DNA of 10,430 bases, taken from an uncultured Clostridia bacterium (lineage in GTDB: Bacteria > Bacillota > Clostridia > Oscillospirales > Oscillospiraceae). This document shows, piece after piece, positions 1 through 5,976 of the stretch; position 1 is the first letter of the stretch, and every line of letters starts with the position of its first letter. Under the pieces are notes generated by a model. That model had not been told where the DNA came from. It saw nothing but the letters and a program-made list of their open reading frames with translations, and searched no databases. Position numbers and translations under genes: made by a program. Where the stretch lies: positions 1 to 10,430 of the forward strand of contig CAMHER010000059.1 in NCBI GenBank assembly GCA_946184215.1. The letters run 5' to 3'.

Positions 1-194
1 GTGAGGACGGCGTCCTTCGCGTTGATGATGATGACGTAGTCGCCGCAGTCAACGTGAGGGGTGTAATCGGTTTTCAGCTTGCCGCGCAGGATGTCGGCGG
101 CGAGAGCGGCGGTCTTGCCCAGGGGCTTGCCGGCCGCGTCAAGGACGTACCACTTACGGGTAACGGACTCCTTGGTTACCATGGTAGTAGACAT
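1..194 (-). CDS. rplM: 50S ribosomal protein L13, N-terminal part (runs off the window)
   Basis: This is the first 64 codons of ribosomal protein L13, an early-assembling protein of the large ribosomal subunit. The translation begins MSTTMVTKESVTRKWYVLDA and continues through GKPLGKTAALAADILRGK and a YTPHVDCGDYVIIINA stretch, the typical L13 N-terminal fold. The family is usually a little over 140 residues, so more than half lies beyond position 1. I chose the ATG at 192-194 because a GGAGGC ribosome site (201-206) sits six bases upstream; the in-frame ATG four codons later (181-183) is less well placed. In Bacillota rplM is normally followed by rpsI (S9), which would lie outside the window. 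It has its own promoter and leader (275-303 and 195-268) and diverges from the TtcA-like gene. Identity is clear; only the C-terminus is unseen. Confidence 0.96.
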   Translation of the reverse strand, partial: MSTTMVTKESVTRKWYVLDAAGKPLGKTAALAADILRGKLKTDYTPHVDCGDYVIIINAKDAVL

Positions 195-268
195 AGATGA
201 GCCTCCGTTATAAAATCAAATGTTTTGACATTTTCAGGCCCGCTTGATACAATACCCTCCAAGCGAGC
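195..268 (-). promoter_or_regulatory. Structured 5' leader of rplM (candidate L13 autoregulatory leader)
   Basis: The predicted transcript between the promoter and the rplM start is about 74 nt and can fold into two hairpins. The first pairs 260-268 with 238-246: nine pairs including one G-U, closing a 13-nt loop. It would begin at or next to the 5' end of the RNA. The second pairs 228-233 (AAATGT) with 218-223 (ACATTT) around a CAAA loop. The ribosome site GGAGGC at 201-206 follows unpaired. L13 leaders that let a ribosomal protein repress its own operon are a known class in Bacillota. That this leader belongs to that class is inference from position and structure; I could not compare it with the consensus. 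Confidence 0.45.
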
Positions 269-274
269 TTTCTC

Positions 275-303
275 TTTATACCACAGCACTTTTCCCCTGT
301 CAA
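275..303 (-). promoter_or_regulatory. Vegetative sigma-factor promoter of rplM
   Basis: On the minus strand there is a perfect -35 box TTGACA (298-303), a 17-base spacer, and a -10 box TATAAA (275-280) preceded by TGG, which makes it an extended -10. The predicted transcription start is near 268, just where the leader's first stem begins. This is the strongest promoter in the window by match to consensus, as expected for a ribosomal protein gene. Confidence 0.85.
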
Positions 304-322
304 CACAAAATTTAATTCTGAA

Positions 323-368
323 TTTGAAAACTCTCAAATTCTCGCAGAATCTTTGAAATACTCTCAAA
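323..368. repeat. Two copies of a TTTGA-N6/7-TCAAA dyad, about 30 bp apart
   Basis: In the AT-rich gap between rplM and the TtcA-like gene, the half-sites TTTGA and TCAAA form a small inverted repeat at 323-338 (6-base spacer) and again at 352-368 (7-base spacer). The two copies are also near-identical direct repeats: TTGAAAACTCTCAAATTCT at 324-342 and TTGAAATACTCTCAAAATCT at 353-372. They lie upstream of the rplM -35 box and just ahead of the plus-strand gene. The spacing of roughly three helical turns would suit two bound regulator dimers, but no regulator is identified and a chance duplication is possible. Confidence 0.4.
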
Positions 369-406
369 ATCTTAAATCGCATTTTCAATTTTTCGGAGAC
401 AAGACT

Positions 407-1162
407 ATGGACAAGCTTCTCAACGAGTTCACCGGCACCGTGCGCCGCGCGGTGGACGACTATCATATGATCGACGCGGGCGACACTGTCGCCGTCGGCG
501 TTTCGGGCGGCAAGGACAGCATGCTGCTGCTCCTCGCCCTGAACCATCTGCGCAGCTTTTATCCCAAGCCCTTTGCGCTCGAGGCGATCACGATCGAGCT
601 GGGCTTCGAGGGGATGGACTTTTCCCCCGTGGCGGCGCTGTGCGAAGAGCTGGGCGTTCCCTATACCTGCCTGAAGACCGACATCAAGGAGATCGTCTTT
701 GACGTGCGCAAGGAGGACAATCCCTGTTCGCTGTGCGCCAAGATGCGCCGCGGCGCGCTCAACGACGCGATCCGCGCGCGGGGGATCAACAAGCTGGCGC
801 TGGGACACCACTTTGACGACGCGGTGGAGACCTTTCTTCTCTCCTTGCTCTTTGAAGGAAGACTCAGCTGTTTTCGCCCCGTCACCTATCTCGACCGCTC
901 GGGTGTCACACAGATCCGGCCGCTCATCTACGCGGGGGAGAAAAAGATCGCAAATCTGGCGGAAGCGCTGCATGTCCCGGTGGTGGAAAACCCCTGCCCG
1001 ATGGACAAGACCTCCAAGCGCCACGAGGTCAAGGAGCTGCTCAGCGGCCTGTCGGCAGATTATCCGGACATGAAGTCCAAGGTCTTCGGCGCCATGCAGC
1101 GTCTGCCGCTCCCCGGCTGGGAGCCGGACGTGAGCTGGCATGACCGGAAAAACGGCTTATGA
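407..1162 (+). CDS. TtcA-like tRNA thiolation protein (PP-loop ATPase, 251 aa)
   Basis: This protein belongs to the TtcA/TilS-type N-type ATP pyrophosphatases. TtcA itself adenylates cytidine 32 of certain tRNAs and replaces its oxygen with sulfur, using a [4Fe-4S] cluster. The PP-loop SGGKDS is at residues 33-38, the CSLC pair at C107 and C110, the LALGHHFDD motif around 130-138, and a third cysteine in NPCPM at C197. These match the three cluster-binding cysteines known in E. coli TtcA. At 251 residues it is shorter than the E. coli protein (311), losing terminal extensions but not the core. The ATG at 407 has GGAG at 395-398, eight bases upstream; an in-frame TTG at 353 lacks such a site. 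It diverges from rplM and converges on the aminotransferase. I found no convincing promoter. The family is clear, but the exact tRNA substrate in this lineage is not, so I leave the symbol empty. Confidence 0.88.
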   Translation: MDKLLNEFTGTVRRAVDDYHMIDAGDTVAVGVSGGKDSMLLLLALNHLRSFYPKPFALEAITIELGFEGMDFSPVAALCEELGVPYTCLKTDIKEIVFDVRKEDNPCSLCAKMRRGALNDAIRARGINKLALGHHFDDAVETFLLSLLFEGRLSCFRPVTYLDRSGVTQIRPLIYAGEKKIANLAEALHVPVVENPCPMDKTSKRHEVKELLSGLSADYPDMKSKVFGAMQRLPLPGWEPDVSWHDRKNGL

Positions 1163-1172
1163 TACCGACCTT

Positions 1173-1217
1173 CCATAAAACAAAAACACGCCCTCTCCGC
1201 ATATCGCGGAGAGGGCG
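1173..1217 (-). terminator. Intrinsic terminator of the aminotransferase gene
   Basis: A perfect 12-bp GC-rich stem (1189-1200 with 1206-1217) closes a 5-nt loop. Read on the minus strand it is followed by TGTTTTTGTTTTATGG, a good U tract, and it lies 36 bases past the aminotransferase stop codon. On the plus strand the hairpin is followed by GCAAATGATAAAGG, with no U run, so it is not an efficient terminator for the TtcA-like gene that ends 26 bases before it. Confidence 0.88.
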
Positions 1218-1253
1218 CAAATGATAAAGGAAGGGCTTCCGGCACGCGGCCGA

Positions 1254-2450
1254 TCAGTTCCGTGCATTGTATTCCGCAATGGCGGCCGCCAGGAGATCCA
1301 GCGCGCGGGAGAGGTCCTCCTCCCGGAGCACATAGGCCATGCGCACCTCGTTTTTCCCGCAGCCGGGCGTGGCGTAAAACGGCGCGCCGCAGGCGAACAT
1401 CAGGGTCTCGCCCCGTTCGGCGGCAAAGTCGGTCAGCAGCCATTTCTGAAAACGGGACGCGTCGTCGACGGGCAGGGCTGCCATGACGTAAAAGGCACCC
1501 TTCGGCTGGCTGAAGATGACGCCCGGGATCCTGCCGAGCTTATCGACAAACAGATCACGGCGGCGGCGGTACTCCTCGCGCGTGGCGTCAGAATAACGGC
1601 TGTCGAGGGCATAGAGCGCCGCTGCGGCGACCTGATCCACGGTCGCGACGGACAGACGGCACTGACACATCTTCAGCGCCTGGGCAAGAAAGGCGCGGTT
1701 TCGGGAAATCAGCATCCCGACACGGGCCCCGCAGGCGGAAAAGCGCTTGGAGACGGAGTCGATCACAATGACGTTTTCCTCATAGCCCGGGAACTGCAGA
1801 ACGCTCATCAGCTCCTCGCCGCCGTAGACGAACTCCCGATAGACCTCGTCGCAGATCAGATACAGATCATGCTCCCTGGCGATTTGGAGCATCAGCTTCA
1901 GCTCGTCGCGGCTCATCACCGTGCCGGTGGGGTTGCCCGGATTCGTGATCATGATCGCCCGGGTGCGGTCGTTGAGGCACGCCTCGATCCGCTCACGCTC
2001 CGCAAAGCGGTATCCCTCCTCCGGCGTGGTGGTGATCGGCCGCACCGTGCCGCCTGCCAGGGTGACGACGGTCTGATAATTGGAATAGAAGGGCTCGGGG
2101 ATCACGATCTCGTCGCCGTCGTCGAGCAGGCAGGACGCGACGATCTGCATGGCCTCGCTGCCGCCGTTGGTGACCAGGATATCGTCGCGCTCAAGGCAGA
2201 CGCCGATCCGCTCATAGTAGCCCTTCACGGCGTCGAGCAGCACGTTCATCCCGTTCGACGGCGCATAGGACAAAACCGGCTCGGAAAACGAGCGAAGAGC
2301 CTCGAAATAAGCGTCGGGCGTGCGGATATCCGGCTGGCCGATATTCAGATGATAGACCTTCACGCCCTTCTCCTCCGCCGCTGCGGCTGCCGGGGCGAAG
2401 ACACGCATGGCTGAGGGCTGGCAGGCTTCGATTTTCGATGAGAATTTCAT
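1254..2450 (-). CDS. Class I PLP-dependent aminotransferase (AspC-like, 398 aa)
   Basis: This is a fold-type I, class I aminotransferase, which uses pyridoxal phosphate to move an amino group between an amino acid and a 2-oxo acid in the cytoplasm. The full-length sequence shows NIGQPDI near residues 36-42, NGGSEAMQ at 95-102 (cofactor phosphate region), NPGNPTG at 170-176, DEVY at 201-204, and the PLP-binding lysine K235 in SVSKRFSACGARVG. NEVRMAY near the C-terminus carries R370, the expected substrate carboxylate-binding arginine. The length is normal for the aspartate/aromatic aminotransferase group. The ATG at 2448-2450 follows a GAAGGA-like ribosome site. It is a single gene with its own promoter (2497-2525) and terminator (1173-1217), divergent from addB. 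The amino acid it uses cannot be read from sequence alone: aspartate, alanine or an aromatic amino acid are all possible, so no symbol is given. Confidence 0.92.
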   Translation of the reverse strand: MKFSSKIEACQPSAMRVFAPAAAAAEEKGVKVYHLNIGQPDIRTPDAYFEALRSFSEPVLSYAPSNGMNVLLDAVKGYYERIGVCLERDDILVTNGGSEAMQIVASCLLDDGDEIVIPEPFYSNYQTVVTLAGGTVRPITTTPEEGYRFAERERIEACLNDRTRAIMITNPGNPTGTVMSRDELKLMLQIAREHDLYLICDEVYREFVYGGEELMSVLQFPGYEENVIVIDSVSKRFSACGARVGMLISRNRAFLAQALKMCQCRLSVATVDQVAAAALYALDSRYSDATREEYRRRRDLFVDKLGRIPGVIFSQPKGAFYVMAALPVDDASRFQKWLLTDFAAERGETLMFACGAPFYATPGCGKNEVRMAYVLREEDLSRALDLLAAAIAEYNARN

Positions 2451-2496
2451 AGTTTCCTTCTTCCTGACAGTGGGCAGACCGTCTTTTTATTTTGGT

Positions 2497-2525
2497 ATTT
2501 TAGCACCGTTTCAGGCATTTATCAA
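2497..2525 (-). promoter_or_regulatory. Promoter of the aminotransferase gene
   Basis: On the minus strand TTGATA (2520-2525) is separated by exactly 17 bases from TAAAAT (2497-2502), and TGC directly precedes the -10 box, giving an extended -10. The predicted start is near 2490, leaving an untranslated leader of about 40 bases with no obvious structure. Confidence 0.75.
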
Positions 2526-2551
2526 CAAAAAGCGATCAATTGCGCCCCCGG

Positions 2552-2587
2552 GGCAAAAGGAGCCGATTTCCGGCGCGGCCTCTTGCC
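2552..2587. repeat. Nested inverted repeat overlapping the addB -35 region
   Basis: GGCAAAAGG (2552-2560) is complementary to CCTCTTGCC (2579-2587) at eight of nine positions. Inside it GCCG (2562-2565) pairs with CGGC (2571-2574) around ATTTC. The right arm covers the addB -35 box at 2583-2588. It lies upstream of both predicted transcription starts, so it would act as DNA (an operator-like site) rather than as an RNA hairpin. It could also be a chance product of GC-rich sequence. Confidence 0.35.
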
Positions 2588-2611
2588 TACCGCGTCAGGA
2601 TTTGATAAACT
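2583..2611 (+). promoter_or_regulatory. Predicted promoter of the addB-addA operon
   Basis: TTGCCT (2583-2588), a 17-base spacer and TAAACT (2606-2611) preceded by TGA form a moderate promoter with an extended -10. Each hexamer matches the consensus at four of six positions. The predicted start near 2618 leaves a leader of about 30 bases to the addB start. Its weakness compared with the rplM promoter fits a low-abundance repair enzyme. Confidence 0.55.
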
Positions 2612-2649
2612 ACGCACAGAAGAAATGACGAAAGGGAGGCGCGGAGAAC

Positions 2650-5600
2650 ATGCTGAGACTGATAATCGGCCGGGCGGGCAGCGGCAAGACGGCGGCCATC
2701 ATCGCCGAGATCGCGGAAGCGGTGCGGACTGGCCGCGGCGGCAGCATGCTCATCGTCCCCGAACAATACAGCCACGAGGCGGAAAGAGAGCTCTGCGAGC
2801 GCTGCGGCGACAGTCTCTCGCGCTATGCCGAGGTGTTTTCCTTTACAGGCCTGGCGAGGCGTGTGATGCAGCAGCAGGGCGGCGCGGCCGCGGATTGGCT
2901 GGACAAGGGCGGGCGGATGCTGTGCATGGCTCTGGCCGCCGGCGCCGTCAGCTCGCGCCTGAAGCTCTACGGCGCCGCCGCGCGGCGCGCCGAGCTGCAG
3001 GCCGCCCTGCTCTCGGCGGTGGACGAGTGCAAAACCGCCTCCGTTACGCCCGACATGCTCTATGCGGCCGCCGAAAAGGCCGAAGGAACCCTTGCCGAAA
3101 AGCTCTGGGACATGGCCCTGGTGCTGGAGAGCTACGACGCTGTCGTGGCCAACGGCCGCGCCGATCCCTCCGACAGGCTGTCGATCCTGGCCTCTCAGAT
3201 TCCGACGAGCGGGATCGGCAGGGGAAACCGCATTTATATCGACGGCTTCATCGACTTTACAAACCAGGAGCGGGAGGTCATCCGCGCGCTGCTTGCCAGC
3301 GGCGCGGAACTGACCGTCTGCTTCACCCTCGACGATCTCCGGAGCGGGGACGAGACTTTTGCCCTCTCCCGCGCCGCGGCCCGCCGCCTGATGGACTGCG
3401 CCGGGGAGCTTGGCTGCTCGCTGCAGATCGAGCGGATGGATGCCCCCGGCGACCGGGCCGATTGCCTGCGCTATCTGACCGACAACCTTTTTTCCTACTC
3501 CGCCTCCCTCTGGGCAGGCAAATCGCCGGATATCCGGCTTTTCGCCGCGCCGGACCCGCTGGCCGAGTGTGAGCTGGCCGCCGCCGCTGCCCTCTCCCTT
3601 GTACGCGAGGAGGGCTGCCGCTGGCGGGATATCGCCGTGGCCGTGCGCGGATTTGAGGATTATCGCCGCGTCCTGGAGAGCACCTTTACCCTCTATGGCG
3701 TCCCGCTGTTTACCGCCCGAAAGAGCGAGCTGATGCAAAAGCCGCTGCCCGCACTGATCGCCGCCGCCTATGAGATCGTCGGCGGAGGCTGGGACGTGGA
3801 CGACGTGACGGATTATCTTCGGACGGGTCTCACCGGCCTTTCCACCGATGAATGTGACGAACTGGAAAACTACCTTTATAAATGGCAGCTGCGCGCTCCG
3901 GCCTGGGAGCGGGAGAGCGACTGGCACCAACACCCCGACGGCTACGGCGAGAAGATGGACGCGGAGGCGGAGGCGCGCCTGGAGCGCATCAACGCCCTGC
4001 GCCGCCGGATCGCTGAGCCGCTGCGGCGTTTTTCGCGCTGCTGCCGCCGGGGACAGACCGCGGCGGAGCAGGCCTCCGCGCTCTCGCAGCTGCTGCTGGA
4101 CTTAAAGCTGCCCGAACAGCTTGACTCGCGCGCCGCTGCGCTTGCCGCCTCCGGGCGGGAGGATCTCGCCGCCGAGACCGCCCAGCTCTGGGAGATCACG
4201 GTCCGCGCGCTGGAGCAGAGCGCCGCGATCCTGGGGCAGAGCGCCATGGACGCGGACGAGTTCGGCCGCCTTTTCACGCTGATGCTCTCAAAATACGACG
4301 TGGGTACGATCCCGGTCTCCCTCGACCGGGTCTCCGCCGGCGACTTTGACCGCATGCGCCGCCGCAACATCCGCCATCTGATCGTGCTGGGCGCCTCCGA
4401 TGCGCGCCTGCCCGCCGCCGAGGAGCAGGGCGACGTCTTTTCCGAGGAGGAGAGAGCGCGCCTGCTGGAGCTGGACATTGACCTGGGCGGCGCCGGGGAA
4501 AACGAGCTCTGGCGAGAGTTTTCGCTGATCTATAACACGCTTGCCCTCCCGTCGGAGAGCCTGACGATGAGCTATCCGCTCTCCGCGGGCGAGGGCGGAG
4601 CGCAGCGGCCCTCTTTTGTGATGAATCGCGCCGCGGCGCTCTTTACGCTGCCCTTTGAGCGGCCGGATATGCGCGCGGTGCGTGCCGCCTCCCGGGCCGG
4701 CGCGCTCGCGCTTGCCACGGGTCCGAGCAGTGATCCGGTGGCCCGGGCCGCCGCGGCCTGGTTCGCCGAAGCGGAGCCGCAGCGTCTCGAAAAGCTGAAC
4801 AGGGCCGCCTCGCGTGAGCGCGGCGCGCTCTCCCCTTCGGCGGTTGCGGCGCTCTACGGCTCTACGCTGCGCCTGAGCGCCTCGCGCATCGACAAGCTTG
4901 CGTCCTGCAAGTTCTCCTATTTCTGCCAGTACGGCATGAAGGCCAGACCCTATGAGCCCGCGACCTTCCGGCCCAACGACGTGGGCACCTTCATCCACGC
5001 CGTGCTGGAGCGGACTGCGCGGGAGACCGCCTCCCGCGGCGGCTTTGCCGCGGTGGATGACGCCTCGCTCAAAACCATCGTCGACGCTGCGATCGAGCAG
5101 TATATCCAGACCGAGCTCGGCGGCTTTGGGGAAAAGACCGCCCGCTTCCGCCACCTGTTCTCCCGCCTGCGGCAGGACGCCTGGTCCATCGTGCGGGACA
5201 TGGCCGCGGAGCTGCGCCGCTCGGATTTCGTGCCGCTGGACTTCGAGCTGGACTTTGCCGACACCTCCTCCCTTCCGCCCGTGCTGCTGGGCGAGGGAGA
5301 GCAGCAGATGCAGCTTGTCGGCGTGGCCGACCGCGTGGACGGCTGGCTGCACGACGGACGGCTGTATCTGCGCGTCGTGGACTACAAGACCGGAAAGAAG
5401 AGCTTTTCGCTCGGCGACATCTGGTACGGCATGGGCCTGCAGATGCTGCTGTATCTCTTTGCCCTCTCCGAGAGCGGCGAGGGGCGCTACGGCCATGAGA
5501 TCGTGCCCGCGGGCGTGATGTACGTTCCGGCGCGCAGCGCCATGGCCGCCCTCGACAGCGAGGGAACAGAGGAAGAAATCAACGCCTTCTTGCAGAAGGA

Positions 5601-5976
5601 GGCGCGCCGCAGCGGCCTGGTGCTGGATGACCCGGGCCTGATCGAGGCCTGGGAGAAGGGCGGGGACAAGCGCTATATCCCGCTGAAATTCCGCTCCGGC
5701 AAGCCCGACGCTTCCGGCGCCGCCACGGCCAAGCGGATGGGTCTTCTCTACCGCCATATCCGCAAAACGCTGGGCGGCATGGCCGCCGAGCTGCGCCGCG
5801 GCACGATCGCGGCCGACCCTTATCTGCGCCCCTCCCGCGAATCCGCCTGTGACAGGTGCGATTACGCCGCCGTCTGCCATTTTGCCGACGGCGGGGCGGG
5901 CGAGCGCAGCCGGTATCTGCCGAAGCTCCCGGCCGAGAAGGTCTGGGAGCTGCTGGAAGGAGGCGGGGAGACGTGA
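2650..5976 (+). CDS. addB: AddAB helicase-nuclease, subunit AddB (1108 aa)
   Basis: AddB is the second subunit of the AddAB enzyme, which unwinds and degrades DNA ends at double-strand breaks until it meets a Chi site, then yields the 3' tail used by RecA. The N-terminus has a Walker A motif GRAGSGKT at residues 7-14, followed by a degenerate helicase-like body. The C-terminal RecB-type nuclease domain shows GTFIH with H783, ADRVD with D894/D897, and VVDYKTGKK with D911 and K913. Four cysteines (C753, then C1067-X2-C1070-X5-C1076) reproduce the spacing of the iron-sulfur staple known in B. subtilis AddB (1166 aa), so the cluster should form. The ATG at 2650 follows AGGGAGG (2633-2639), with a closer GGAG at 2643-2646. 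It is translationally coupled to addA by a four-base overlap. The gene is intact and full length. Confidence 0.97.
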   Translation: MLRLIIGRAGSGKTAAIIAEIAEAVRTGRGGSMLIVPEQYSHEAERELCERCGDSLSRYAEVFSFTGLARRVMQQQGGAAADWLDKGGRMLCMALAAGAVSSRLKLYGAAARRAELQAALLSAVDECKTASVTPDMLYAAAEKAEGTLAEKLWDMALVLESYDAVVANGRADPSDRLSILASQIPTSGIGRGNRIYIDGFIDFTNQEREVIRALLASGAELTVCFTLDDLRSGDETFALSRAAARRLMDCAGELGCSLQIERMDAPGDRADCLRYLTDNLFSYSASLWAGKSPDIRLFAAPDPLAECELAAAAALSLVREEGCRWRDIAVAVRGFEDYRRVLESTFTLYGVPLFTARKSELMQKPLPALIAAAYEIVGGGWDVDDVTDYLRTGLTGLSTDECDELENYLYKWQLRAPAWERESDWHQHPDGYGEKMDAEAEARLERINALRRRIAEPLRRFSRCCRRGQTAAEQASALSQLLLDLKLPEQLDSRAAALAASGREDLAAETAQLWEITVRALEQSAAILGQSAMDADEFGRLFTLMLSKYDVGTIPVSLDRVSAGDFDRMRRRNIRHLIVLGASDARLPAAEEQGDVFSEEERARLLELDIDLGGAGENELWREFSLIYNTLALPSESLTMSYPLSAGEGGAQRPSFVMNRAAALFTLPFERPDMRAVRAASRAGALALATGPSSDPVARAAAAWFAEAEPQRLEKLNRAASRERGALSPSAVAALYGSTLRLSASRIDKLASCKFSYFCQYGMKARPYEPATFRPNDVGTFIHAVLERTARETASRGGFAAVDDASLKTIVDAAIEQYIQTELGGFGEKTARFRHLFSRLRQDAWSIVRDMAAELRRSDFVPLDFELDFADTSSLPPVLLGEGEQQMQLVGVADRVDGWLHDGRLYLRVVDYKTGKKSFSLGDIWYGMGLQMLLYLFALSESGEGRYGHEIVPAGVMYVPARSAMAALDSEGTEEEINAFLQKEARRSGLVLDDPGLIEAWEKGGDKRYIPLKFRSGKPDASGAATAKRMGLLYRHIRKTLGGMAAELRRGTIAADPYLRPSRESACDRCDYAAVCHFADGGAGERSRYLPKLPAEKVWELLEGGGET

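Noticed and set aside
353..406. N-terminal extension of the TtcA-like protein from a TTG at 353
   Set aside because: No ribosome site precedes it, the extra 18 residues lie in the AT-rich dyad repeat, and the ATG at 407 has a well-placed GGAG.
1221..2414. Long plus-strand open frame opposite the aminotransferase
   Set aside because: It mirrors a clearly real gene, is Arg/Gly/His-rich with no recognisable domain, and is a usual product of GC-rich codon use.
2407..2628. Small plus-strand frame across the aminotransferase-addB gap
   Set aside because: It overlaps the start of the aminotransferase and crosses both promoters; no ribosome site or family is seen.
2587..3933. Long minus-strand open frame opposite the start of addB (448 codons)
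   Set aside because: No start signal or domain is seen, and the addB frame is unmistakable on the other strand.
4288..5880. 530-codon minus-strand open frame opposite the middle and end of addB
   Set aside because: It is a shadow of GC-rich coding sequence with low-complexity Gly/Ala/Arg composition and no ribosome site.
5856..5972. Upstream extension of addA into the end of addB
   Set aside because: The extra residues are an Arg-rich reading of the addB cysteine region; the GTG at 5973 with its ribosome site and 4-base overlap explains the start.
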